Of a stretch of 16,085 nt of DNA, positions 1 to 6,470 are shown piece by piece. The translations under genes and the position numbers were made by a program. The stretch is from assembly GCA_900545075.1 (NCBI GenBank), contig UQXT01000049.1, positions 1-16,085 of the forward strand. The letters are read 5' to 3'. Below the pieces are notes generated by a model. It searched no databases. It saw only the letters and a list, made by a program, of their open reading frames with translations, and was not told where the DNA came from. Within the stretch, counting starts at the first letter, position 1, and the number at the start of each line of letters is the position of its first letter. This stretch comes from an uncultured Collinsella sp. Its GTDB lineage: Bacteria > Actinomycetota > Coriobacteriia > Coriobacteriales > Coriobacteriaceae.

Positions 1-776
1 AGGGATCGAGCCAGTACCACGCACCGTTTAGGTTGAGCCAGCCGGAGGCGAGGGCGCCGGAGCCAGTCGCGTAGTACCAGGTCCCGCCGTCGAGGACCCA
101 TCCGGTCGCCATCGCGCCGGAGGCGCTGAACCAGTACGCTGAGCCGTTGCACGAATGGAGGCCCGTCGCCATGGCGCCGCCCGCATCGGGGTCGAGCCAG
201 TACCAGGAGCCGCCGGTGTAAAGCCAGCCGGTCGAGGCGATACCGTCAGCGAACCAATACCAGGAGCCGTCGACGAGGCCCCAGCCGTTAAGAGGGCCGC
301 AGCTGCCGAAGTAGCGGCGGACGCCCTGCGCATCAGTCTGGTAACCCGTCAGCATGGCCCCCGTCCGGGCGTCGAAGCAGTAGGGCACGCCGCCGACGGA
401 TACGGGGCCGCGCGCCAGCGCGCCGGAGCCCGTCGCGTAGTACCAGGTCCCGCCGTCGAGCACCCAACCGGTCGCCATCGCGCCGGACGAATTAAACCAG
501 TACAGGGAGCCGTTGCACTCGTGAAAGCCCGTCGCCATGGCGTGCGTCGAGGGATCGAGCCAGTACCACGCACCGTTTAGGTTGAGCCAGCCGGAGGCCA
601 GCGCGCCTGAGCCCGTCGCGTAGTACCAGGTCCCGCCGTCGAGCACCCATCCGGTCGCCATCGCGCCGGAGCCATTGAACCAGTATGCGGAGCCATTGCA
701 CTCATGGAGCCCGATGGCCATGGCGTGCGTCGAGGGATCGAGCCAGTACCAGGCCCCATTGGTATAGAGCCAGCCA
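1..776 (-). repeat. DNA-level tandem repeat-cassette array inside the surface protein gene
   Basis: Modules encoding the about 61-residue triad recur with very high DNA identity. Bases 1-49 are identical to bases 550-598, a register of 549 bp or 183 codons. The GGTWYYATG-coding segment recurs at about 71, 437 and 620 with few changes. The same segment appears in the neighbouring GH25 gene at about 1302. Such arrays can change length by slippage or recombination and are prone to assembly collapse. Confidence 0.8.
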
Positions 777-1048
777 GAATGCAACGAGACCGGATTGACT
801 GAATCCACATAGAACCAGTTGCCGTCAAACGAATTCCAACCCAGATTCCATTTAACGGATTCTTGAGCAGGACCATCATCGATTGAATCGGAAGGAGAAA
901 GAGTCGAGGGGACGGATTGCCTCTCAATATCAGTAGGGATAGAGGAGCTTATGGGTTCTGCGTTCGCGATATCAACCACACCGGGCCCAGCGAGCAGTAG
1001 GGTTGAAAGAATGATTAGGATTAATATTATTCGCTTTTTCCTTGCCAT
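1..1048 (-). CDS. Secreted cell-wall-binding repeat protein, 3' part cut by window edge
   Basis: The frame is open from an ATG at 1048 to the left edge (349 residues visible). It starts with a basic n-region (MARKKR), a hydrophobic stretch to about residue 20 and a likely signal peptidase site after residues 28-30 (ANA). A Ser/Pro/Asp-rich linker follows (about 31-65), then aromatic repeats of about 20 residues with GAWYWLDP, ECNGS.YWFN and GGTWYYATGSGALASGW cores. Three different repeats form a triad of about 61 residues, seen at about 92-152, 153-212 and 275-335; residues 213-274 are a divergent spacer. This is the Pfam CW_binding_1/choline-binding-like architecture, which holds proteins at the wall; the ligand is unknown. 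No catalytic domain is visible, and one could lie beyond the edge. A G-rich Shine-Dalgarno (TGGGGG) precedes the ATG. The gene lies 100 bp after the GH25 gene in the same direction. Its repeats are GC-rich while its N-terminus is AT-richer. Confidence 0.85.
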   Translation of the reverse strand, partial: MARKKRIILILIILSTLLLAGPGVVDIANAEPISSSIPTDIERQSVPSTLSPSDSIDDGPAQESVKWNLGWNSFDGNWFYVDSVNPVSLHSGWLYTNGAWYWLDPSTHAMAIGLHECNGSAYWFNGSGAMATGWVLDGGTWYYATGSGALASGWLNLNGAWYWLDPSTHAMATGFHECNGSLYWFNSSGAMATGWVLDGGTWYYATGSGALARGPVSVGGVPYCFDARTGAMLTGYQTDAQGVRRYFGSCGPLNGWGLVDGSWYWFADGIASTGWLYTGGSWYWLDPDAGGAMATGLHSCNGSAYWFSASGAMATGWVLDGGTWYYATGSGALASGWLNLNGAWYWLDP

Positions 1049-1148
1049 GTGCAGCCCCCAGTAGTAACCAATTTTTACATAAACATAGTCTACAAATGGA
1101 TGGCTAAGAGCAATATGTAATTAGAAAAAAGCAATTAAAGAAGAGCTG

Positions 1149-2333
1149 CTAGCCAAGCCATACACCATTGCTAGCAAAAGAGTATTGCACCCCATCGATT
1201 TCTTGAACACCCGTAGTCATTGCGTGCGTCGTGGGGTCAAGCCAGTACCAGGCGCCGCCGACGTATGCCCAGCCGGAGGCCAGCACGCCTGATCCCGTCG
1301 CGTAGTACCAGGTGCCGCCGTCGAGGACCCATCCGGTCGCCATCGCGCCGGAGGCGTTGAACCAGTACATGGAGCCGTTGCACTCGTAGAGCCCGGTGGC
1401 CATTACACCGCCCGCGTCGGGGTCGAGCCAATACCAGGCTCCGCCCTGGCGCAACCATCCGGTATACGCTTTGCCGTCAGAGGTTGCGTAATACCAAGTG
1501 CCCTCTTTTAACTGCCAGTAATAAAGAGAGACATCAACATACGCGTAATTCATATCAACATTTCCGCTAATACCAGAAACTTTTCCGCGGCTTGTATACT
1601 GCCAAAAGCTGTAACTGGCGGTATAGTGACATTGGGAGTTGTATTGAGCAATCCAATGATCCCAAGAACCGCTCTTAAATACAGGGTCGGTCAATATATT
1701 GTTAAACCAATTTAGGTTTGCATAAATGCCTGGCTTATATCCAGCACTAGAAATCTTATTACAGAATGTCTGAGCTCTAGATGCAATTCCGGATTGACGA
1801 CCATCTGCAATAATTGTCTTGTCCTCAAGATCGTAATACACCGGTAGCCTAGGATTGTGCCCCGATAGGCAGTCAATCACCATGGACGCCTCATCGGCTG
1901 CCTGTTGATTATCAAAAGCATATGAATAGACATAGACGCCGTAGGGAATTCCGAGTCGCTCGCACTCAGAAATATTTCGATTAAATTGATAGTCAACTCG
2001 ACCGCCGAAAGACGGAGCGCCAAACCCAACGCGCAGAATAGCGAAATCGATGCCAGAAGCTTTAACTGCGTCCCAATCAATACGCCCTTGGTGCTCGCTG
2101 ACGTCAATGCCCTGAGCTGTAACCCCATCGGGAAGAGCGTCCATAGACAATAAAGCTATTCCGTCTTCTTCGGAAGAAGCATCATCTGAAACTAATTGTC
2201 CACCCTCATAACGCCAAGAATTCTCAACCAGAGTCTGAGCAGCCTCTGCATCCGCAGGGCATACAAACATAGAAACGGGCGCAAAGAGCATCAGCACCAA
2301 CAATGCCGAAAACAACTTAAGATGTTTGTTCAT
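1149..2333 (-). CDS. Secreted GH25 muramidase (lysozyme) with C-terminal wall-binding repeats
   Basis: This 394-residue enzyme is predicted to cleave the MurNAc-GlcNAc beta-1,4 bond of peptidoglycan outside the cell. A signal peptide covers about residues 1-31 (hydrophobic core LLVLMLFAPV, end near ADAEA). The GH25 domain covers about 74-270: GIDVSEHQG with Asp77, LPVYYDLED with the family DxE pair Asp168/Glu170, and the closing GNVDMNY with Asp260. All expected acidic residues are present, so the enzyme looks active. About 272-394 hold six wall-binding repeats ending in WLG. The ATG has GAGG about 6 bases upstream. The GH25 part is AT-richer, whereas the repeat tail (about 1190-1460) is GC-rich and nearly identical to cassettes of the next gene. 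A private promoter and a small upstream ORF precede the gene. It could serve wall remodelling or act as a bacteriolysin; nearby genes do not show phage origin. Confidence 0.93.
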   Translation of the reverse strand: MNKHLKLFSALLVLMLFAPVSMFVCPADAEAAQTLVENSWRYEGGQLVSDDASSEEDGIALLSMDALPDGVTAQGIDVSEHQGRIDWDAVKASGIDFAILRVGFGAPSFGGRVDYQFNRNISECERLGIPYGVYVYSYAFDNQQAADEASMVIDCLSGHNPRLPVYYDLEDKTIIADGRQSGIASRAQTFCNKISSAGYKPGIYANLNWFNNILTDPVFKSGSWDHWIAQYNSQCHYTASYSFWQYTSRGKVSGISGNVDMNYAYVDVSLYYWQLKEGTWYYATSDGKAYTGWLRQGGAWYWLDPDAGGVMATGLYECNGSMYWFNASGAMATGWVLDGGTWYYATGSGVLASGWAYVGGAWYWLDPTTHAMTTGVQEIDGVQYSFASNGVWLG

Positions 2334-2397
2334 GTAAACCTCGTCATTCGCTCTTGATTGCGTCTAGCTTACAGCATAGCTATGAAAGATTCCCGAA

Positions 2398-2429
2398 CAT
2401 CTAACAGGACAAGATGCCATCTAGGACAA
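2398..2429. repeat. Short direct repeat about 20 bp apart in the GH25 gene leader
   Basis: CATCTA-ACA-GGACAA (2398-2412) is followed exactly 20 bp later by CATCTAGGACAA (2418-2429); the copies differ by a 3-base insertion. Two helical turns of spacing suits a repeated regulator site, but the copies are short and could be chance. Confidence 0.25.
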
Positions 2430-2453
2430 TAAATAGTTGGGCGCAATGCTGCA

Positions 2454-2489
2454 AAGAAAAGAAGAACTTACCGGCAGGGTTGAACCCGC
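2454..2489 (-). promoter_or_regulatory. Attenuator-like hairpin followed by a T-rich tract
   Basis: On the minus strand GCGGGTT-C-AACCC-T-GC folds on itself (2489->2474; GGGTT/AACCC is a perfect palindrome around one base, with two further GC pairs across a bulge). A T-rich stretch, GTTCTTCTTTTCTTTGC, follows within about 10 bases. The hairpin lies inside the nine-codon upstream ORF, so a translating ribosome would melt it. That arrangement resembles transcription attenuation. The stem is short, with a tight loop, so the call is tentative. Confidence 0.3.
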
Positions 2490-2497
2490 AGGCTCAT
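2468..2497 (-). CDS. Candidate nine-codon leader peptide (MSLRVQPCR)
   Basis: A minus-strand ATG at 2497 is preceded by AGGAGGGGGCA, one of the strongest Shine-Dalgarno sites in the window, and opens a frame of nine codons ending in TAA. It begins just downstream of a promoter-like TTGAAA-N16-TATTCT and 135 bases before the GH25 start. A hairpin overlaps codons 4-8. The peptide has two Arg (both CGG), one Pro and one Cys and no hydrophobic segment, so a cis-acting upstream ORF is likelier than a functional peptide. I do not recognise the sequence. The spacing between promoter, SD and ATG is the main support. Confidence 0.4.
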   Translation of the reverse strand: MSLRVQPCR

Positions 2498-2518
2498 TGC
2501 CCCCTCCTCTTGCCCCCA

Positions 2519-2546
2519 AGAATACCGACTTCAAATAAACTTTCAA
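2519..2546 (-). promoter_or_regulatory. Probable sigma-70-type promoter of the GH25 gene
   Basis: On the minus strand TTGAAA (2546-2541), a 16-base spacer and TATTCT (2524-2519) match housekeeping -35/-10 elements. It lies just after the terminator of the preceding gene and just before the upstream ORF, which puts the transcript start near 2511-2513. Confidence 0.5.
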
Positions 2547-2555
2547 ACCAGATGT

Positions 2556-2587
2556 CAAAAAGGTAGGGGGCCCAGAGAGTCCCCTAC
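2556..2587 (-). terminator. Intrinsic terminator of the NlpC/P60-like repeat protein gene
   Basis: Twelve bases after the stop codon at 2599, the minus strand reads GTAGGGG, an 11-base loop, CCCCTAC and then CTTTTTG. The 7-bp GC-rich stem is 2587-2581 paired with 2569-2563, and the T-tract is around 2561-2557. This is a typical rho-independent terminator and it separates this gene from the GH25 unit. Confidence 0.8.
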
Positions 2588-2598
2588 AACTCGGAATT

Positions 2599-4809
2599 CT
2601 AACGAATCAGTATTACTTTCGATGGGCCCAAAGCGGTCAAACCGGAGATGCGATTTCCATAACCATCACTATGCCAGAACAAATTTTCGCTCGGCGAATT
2701 GCCCCAGAAAAAGCCAATGTGGCTATCGTCCGCATATGGGTTGTAAGGATTGAAGAACACAATGTCCCCCTTACGAGCCAAACCACTACGTAACAACTCA
2801 TCAATAGAGTTGAAATAAGTCACGTTCGCACACGTATCGATAGCGTAGCCGTACCAACGATAAGCGTTTACGCAGCCGCCCCTTCCGGGACCTCCACTCC
2901 AAGGGGAATGGCTCTGCTCGGCGGCAATGGGAGCTAAATTCCCGCCCGCCTTCATATATGCATGCGATACAAATCCACCACAATTCATGCCCGTATAACC
3001 GTCCCAACGCGGATCACCCTTTGGGTACATGCACGTTTCCTGGCTGAGATGCGTGTCGTAGCGTGTTCCACGGTAATAGCCGTCGTTTTCGTGGCTCATA
3101 AGCCAATTGACCAAGCTGGACCTATTGACCCCCAAAACAGAACCAGACGTATTCAACCATGCACCACTTGCATTGAAGTAATAGTCAACGCCATCGATTT
3201 TCAGCCACCCGTTAGCAAACATGGCACCCGAAGGCTGGAGCCAGTACCACGTACCGCCGTCATTAAGCCATCCAGTTTTCATCTTGAATGTGGAAGGGTC
3301 CATCCAATACCACGCACCGTTGACATATTGCCAACCAGACTTAAGGACACCATTGGAAGATGCGTAGTACCAAGTATTGCCACTTTCGTCAGAAGCGTCT
3401 TTCGACATAATCCAACCAGACGCCACGTTAACGACACCATTCGCATCCGCATAGAAAACCGCATCTCCAATATGAATCACACCTGGCAATGAAGACGAGT
3501 CAGTACGATCAGCGACTACAGGAGATCCATCAGATGAAGTAGGCAACGGCTCGCTCAGTGCTCCAGACGAATTCGCCCATGCCATACCATCGTTCAAGTT
3601 GATCCAGCACGAAGATGCCATTGCACCGGAATCATAAGAAAAATAGCGCTTGCTTCCTACCGCAAATTCACCAGTACGCATTGCGCCGGATACATCATCA
3701 AGGTAATACCAGGCGCTTCCGGACTTTATCCATCGCCCTCGTTGAATAGCTCCGTTTGATGCGGCGTAATACCAAGTACCATCAGCAAGTGCCCAGCCTG
3801 TTGCCATGGCACCTGAGCTCGTAAGGAAATAGGTGGACGAGCCCACTTGCACAAAGCCCGTGAGCATAATATGGCTTCCTGGATCCAGGTAATACCAAGA
3901 ATTCCCTAGAAGTAACCAACCTCCATGCAGTAAGCCGTTGGAGTCAGCGTAATACCAGTTGTTGTCAATAAGTGCCCACTGGGAGGATAGCATGGCCCCT
4001 GAACTGTTAAAGATATAAGAGGTGCCATTGCATTCATTCAGCCCGGTGGCCATAGAACCGTCTGCAGGATCAAGCCAGTACCAACGACCCCCATCCGAGA
4101 GCCAGCCCTTTACCAGAGCGCCAGAGCCGGAAAAATAATGCCAGACAGAAGCATCAAGATGCCATCCGATAAGCATTGCACCAGAAGAAGAGAATCCATA
4201 CGTAGCTCCCCCAATCTGCAGCATCGCATCGTGGACCATCTTGCCCTCATCATCCAGCCAATACCAGTTGCTGCCGTCTGAAAGCCAGCCTTTTACCATG
4301 GCGCCAGAACCGGAGAAATAACGCCAAGCAGAAGTGGAGCCCGTAGAATCTAGGTACCAGCCGACACGCATTGCGCCCGAAGAGGAGAAGGCATACGTCG
4401 CACCCCCGACTTGAACCAACCCATCCTGAGCCATTCGACCTTCGTCGTCGAACCAGTACCAGCTACCGTCTATATGTCTCCAAGAAGAAACAGCGATTGT
4501 TCCGTCGGACAAGCCCCAACGCCAAAAACCAGCCCCTTCTTCGGGTGATATCCACCCCTGATGCCAAATAATTTGATTCGAAACCTCGGAAGGGGTCTCA
4601 TTATTCACCTGAGAGTTCTGCTCGACAGCGAAGGTCGATTCGCGCTGAGCATCAACGCCTGACTCGACAGAAGCAATAGCAACGTTAGATGCGGGACCTT
4701 CGTCAGTGTTATTCGAATCAAGGGCGTATAACATCGAGGGCGAACCCAAAAGGAGCCCAAAAGAAATGAGGCCCGAAAAAGCCAGCACTCCGAATGACCA
4801 TTTCTTCAT
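2599..4809 (-). CDS. Large secreted wall-binding repeat protein with C-terminal NlpC/P60-like hydrolase domain
   Basis: The protein has 736 residues from the ATG at 4809. An in-frame GTG at 4830 would add seven, but MKKWSFG gives a normal signal peptide (1 to about 30) and I prefer it; neither start has a strong Shine-Dalgarno. About 83-553 are some twenty aromatic repeats (WYWLDDEG.M, SSSGAM..GW), interrupted by a Ser/Asp/Pro-rich linker at about 417-445. Residues 562-736 form a separate domain with YTGMNCGGFVSHAY (nucleophile candidate Cys610) and DDSHIGFFWG (His697), preceded by RKGDIVFF, the usual strand before the His in NlpC/P60 and CHAP folds. The predicted role is peptidoglycan peptide hydrolysis (endopeptidase or amidase). 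A terminator follows directly, and the gene lies 80 bp after a similar repeat gene. One ECNGT module resembles those of the two downstream genes but is more diverged. NlpC/P60 versus CHAP is not certain. Confidence 0.88.
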   Translation of the reverse strand: MKKWSFGVLAFSGLISFGLLLGSPSMLYALDSNNTDEGPASNVAIASVESGVDAQRESTFAVEQNSQVNNETPSEVSNQIIWHQGWISPEEGAGFWRWGLSDGTIAVSSWRHIDGSWYWFDDEGRMAQDGLVQVGGATYAFSSSGAMRVGWYLDSTGSTSAWRYFSGSGAMVKGWLSDGSNWYWLDDEGKMVHDAMLQIGGATYGFSSSGAMLIGWHLDASVWHYFSGSGALVKGWLSDGGRWYWLDPADGSMATGLNECNGTSYIFNSSGAMLSSQWALIDNNWYYADSNGLLHGGWLLLGNSWYYLDPGSHIMLTGFVQVGSSTYFLTSSGAMATGWALADGTWYYAASNGAIQRGRWIKSGSAWYYLDDVSGAMRTGEFAVGSKRYFSYDSGAMASSCWINLNDGMAWANSSGALSEPLPTSSDGSPVVADRTDSSSLPGVIHIGDAVFYADANGVVNVASGWIMSKDASDESGNTWYYASSNGVLKSGWQYVNGAWYWMDPSTFKMKTGWLNDGGTWYWLQPSGAMFANGWLKIDGVDYYFNASGAWLNTSGSVLGVNRSSLVNWLMSHENDGYYRGTRYDTHLSQETCMYPKGDPRWDGYTGMNCGGFVSHAYMKAGGNLAPIAAEQSHSPWSGGPGRGGCVNAYRWYGYAIDTCANVTYFNSIDELLRSGLARKGDIVFFNPYNPYADDSHIGFFWGNSPSENLFWHSDGYGNRISGLTALGPSKVILIR

Positions 4810-4835
4810 AACAGCACGGTATCCAATCACGCAGC

Positions 4836-4863
4836 GGCCCCGTCGCTTCAGGGCAACGGGGCC
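4836..4863. other. Strong GC-rich hairpin between two repeat-protein genes
   Basis: GGCCCCGT (4836-4843) and ACGGGGCC (4856-4863) are perfect 8-bp inverted repeats around a 12-base loop. Neither side has a T-tract, so it is not a standard intrinsic terminator. On the minus-strand transcript it ends 26 bases before the ATG at 4809 and directly before the alternative GTG at 4830. It could modulate translation, protect a processed mRNA end or pause polymerase. Confidence 0.55.
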
Positions 4864-4869
4864 TCAATC

Positions 4870-4893
4870 AAAACTAGCTCAGTAATGTGCTAG
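4870..4893 (-). terminator. Weak terminator-like hairpin at the stop codon of the upstream repeat gene
   Basis: Minus-strand CTAGC, a 10-base loop, GCTAG and TTTTGATT. The stop codon of the 4890-6146 gene lies inside the 5' arm. The stem is only 5 bp and AT-containing, so partial read-through into the next gene is plausible. Confidence 0.3.
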
Positions 4894-6146
4894 CCAATTT
4901 GCTGGCAGTTTTTGCACTCTCGTGAAGCGCCACGCCTCTGGGCCTCCTGAATAGAGATCTGCGAATAGCCCTTTGCGTCCTTACCAACGGTACGGCACTT
5001 ATGCGTATGGTAAACATCGCTACCGTTCTTATACCAAACTAAACCGTAGCCCGGAATCCACTTGCCGTCCTCGCCGACATAGTAGGAGCCAACCCAGGCA
5101 TTCGTAGCCATGGCACCGGAAGACTGGAGGTAGTAGTCGCCGACCCAGGCGTCGTGAGCCATAGCGCCGGAACCGCTAAAGTAGTACCAGGCGCCGCCGA
5201 CCTGACGCCAGCCGGTGGCCATCGCGCCGGAATCGTCGAACCAGTACCAAACTCCACCAACGTTAGCCCAAGAGTTAGAGGCCATAGCGCCCGAACCTCC
5301 GAGCCAATACCACGTGCCGCCATTGCTGAGCCAGCCGGTTGCCATGGCGCCCGAACCGCTCGCATAGTACCAAGAGCCGCCTGCCAAGAACCAGCCAGTG
5401 GCCATTGCACCGGAGTCGCCGAACCAGTACCAGGAGCCGCCGAGGCTGCGCCAGCTGTTAGCGACCATGGCGCCCGAGCCGTCGAGGTAGAACCACGTAC
5501 CGCCGATGTTGAGCCAGCCAGTGACCATCGCACCGGAGGCATTAGTGTAGTACCAGGTACCCGAATCGTTGATCCAGCCAGTCAGCATGACCCCAGATTC
5601 GTTGAAATAGTACCAAGCCCCGCCGAGATTATGCCAACCGGTCAATAGCTCACCGTCGGAGGTCGCATAGGACCACTTTCCGTAGATGGAGTCGTAGAAC
5701 CAGCCACTATGCTGCATGCGGCCATCGGCGTTGGCACCAGGGGTGTTCAGGAAGTAGTTCTTGCCGTCAATCTGAACTCGGCCGTATGCCATATCATGGT
5801 TTTCGGGATAGAAGTAATACTTGTCCCCACCGATAGACTGCCAGCCCGACACCGCGGTCCCGTCAGCGCCAAAATAGTACCAGACAGCTTCGTATTCGTT
5901 ATGCCACTGGTTCGTGACCATGGCGCCAGTTTCGGGATCGAAATAGCGAAGGTTGCCGTCCTCGCACCGAACGAGTCCAGTCTTCGGACGACCGTCGGAA
6001 CACCATTCCGTAATCGGTCCACCGCCTCCGCCACCGCCAGCAATATCAGCAAATGAGGGCGCCGGGGCAACCGTCATGCAGGCAGCAGCAAATGCAACAA
6101 CTCCCAGCACTGTTAGTCCGTGCCATCTTTCTCGAAGGTTTTTCAT
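4890..6146 (-). CDS. Secreted wall-binding repeat protein with C-terminal His/Cys metal-site-like tail
   Basis: The protein has 418 residues. The ATG at 6146 has AAAGGA about 9 bases upstream. The signal peptide covers about 1-33 (core VLGVVAFAAACM, end SFA) and is followed by a run of seven glycines (37-43). Aromatic wall-binding repeats fill about 50-365; the best ones read GWLNIGGTWFYLDGSGAMVANSW-like, and the last two are shortened (VGDYYL, VGSYYV). The last 50 residues are not repeats: VWYKNGSDVYHTHKC (His380, Cys384), then ISIQEAQRRGASRECKNC (Cys411, Cys414). The pattern YHxxxC...eAxxxGxxxCxxC resembles the Ada-type zinc-binding module attached to some secreted nucleases and lipoproteins. 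No enzymatic domain is visible, so the function is unknown; a wall-bound metal-binding or structural protein fits. It is the first gene of the minus-strand repeat cluster. Confidence 0.85.
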   Translation of the reverse strand: MKNLRERWHGLTVLGVVAFAAACMTVAPAPSFADIAGGGGGGGPITEWCSDGRPKTGLVRCEDGNLRYFDPETGAMVTNQWHNEYEAVWYYFGADGTAVSGWQSIGGDKYYFYPENHDMAYGRVQIDGKNYFLNTPGANADGRMQHSGWFYDSIYGKWSYATSDGELLTGWHNLGGAWYYFNESGVMLTGWINDSGTWYYTNASGAMVTGWLNIGGTWFYLDGSGAMVANSWRSLGGSWYWFGDSGAMATGWFLAGGSWYYASGSGAMATGWLSNGGTWYWLGGSGAMASNSWANVGGVWYWFDDSGAMATGWRQVGGAWYYFSGSGAMAHDAWVGDYYLQSSGAMATNAWVGSYYVGEDGKWIPGYGLVWYKNGSDVYHTHKCRTVGKDAKGYSQISIQEAQRRGASRECKNCQQIG

Positions 6147-6186
6147 ACGACATCCTTTTTCCGAGATTTAAGGCTCTCTTAAGTTA

Positions 6187-6214
6187 TTTTTAAACTATCA
6201 ATTCAGTATTTCAA
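6187..6214 (-). promoter_or_regulatory. Possible promoter of the repeat protein gene 4890-6146
   Basis: Minus-strand TTGAAA (6214-6209), 16-base spacer, TAAAAA (6192-6187). The -35 matches well, the -10 only four of six. Its layout (TTGAAA, 16 bases) equals that proposed for the GH25 gene. Confidence 0.3.
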
Positions 6215-6389
6215 CGGGAAATCGATAAAAGGTGTCTTTGTGACTGCAATTTAAATATGAGTCGCCACACCTCAACCGTTACGCTAAATAGCTTCTAAGG
6301 CAAACTTAGCGCATGAGCGAACTGATTAAACGAGTGAACTGAATAATAAAGCAACAAAATACAAACCTTGGTCATCAATCACATCTACC

Positions 6390-6408
6390 GCGGGCCGATA
6401 ACGCCCGC
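6390..6408 (+). promoter_or_regulatory. 19-bp inverted repeat, candidate operator of the two-gene insert
   Basis: GCGGGC (6390-6395), CGATAAC, GCCCGC (6403-6408): perfect 6-bp arms around 7 bases. It covers the position where a -35 element for the TATAAT at 6423 would fall (about 6400-6405), and no good -35 hexamer is there. A bound regulator could therefore block or replace -35 contact. No T-tract follows, so it is not a terminator. Confidence 0.4.
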
Positions 6409-6422
6409 CTCATGTGCTGCGA

Positions 6423-6428
6423 TATAAT
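6423..6428 (+). promoter_or_regulatory. Consensus -10 element (TATAAT) of the two-gene insert
   Basis: A perfect TATAAT lies 42 bases before the GTG start, giving a leader of about 36 bases. There is no recognisable -35, so the promoter may depend on an activator or on the overlapping inverted repeat. Confidence 0.5.
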
Positions 6429-6460
6429 CAATCTCACTAGATGCCAAATCAGCAAGCCGA

Positions 6461-6465
6461 AGGAG
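6461..6465 (+). promoter_or_regulatory. Shine-Dalgarno AGGAG that fixes the GTG start
   Basis: GAAGGAG sits 5 bases before the GTG at 6471. The in-frame ATG at 6441 has no such site, and the family N-terminus fits the GTG start. Confidence 0.7.
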
Positions 6466-6470
6466 CTGAC

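Larger units (their letters stand above)
6147..6470. other. Divergent intergenic region between the repeat cluster and the two-gene insert
   Basis: This AT-rich gap of 324 bp lies between divergent genes. It holds a promoter-like site for the leftward gene (6187-6214), a short inverted repeat TTAAG-GCTCT-CTTAA (6168-6182) near that transcript start, a looser pair CGCTAA/TTAGCG (6282-6287, 6306-6311), and the promoter and operator-like inverted repeat of the rightward gene (6390-6428). Tiny frames such as the 13-codon one at about 6257 have no ribosome site. I see no RNA gene. Confidence 0.6.

Noticed and set aside
1..800. Regularly spaced repeats considered as a CRISPR array
   Set aside because: The repeats are coding, of about 60 or 180 bp period without distinct spacers, and translate to aromatic wall-binding modules.
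2471..2497. GGGTTCAACCC looked like the T-arm of a tRNA or tmRNA
   Set aside because: The loop is too short, no acceptor, D or anticodon stems can be built around it, and no CCA end is present.
5039..5648. Long repetitive open frames in other phases of the repeat protein gene
   Set aside because: They arise because the in-frame repeats are periodic in DNA; they lack starts with ribosome sites and signal peptides.
6257..6340. Tiny frames of 9-13 codons in the divergent intergenic region
   Set aside because: They lack ribosome sites and any supporting context, unlike the nine-codon frame at 2497.
6441..6470. ATG at 6441 as start of the DUF4869-type gene
   Set aside because: No ribosome site precedes it, and it would lie about seven bases after the predicted transcript start. 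AGGAG lies ideally before the in-frame GTG at 6471.
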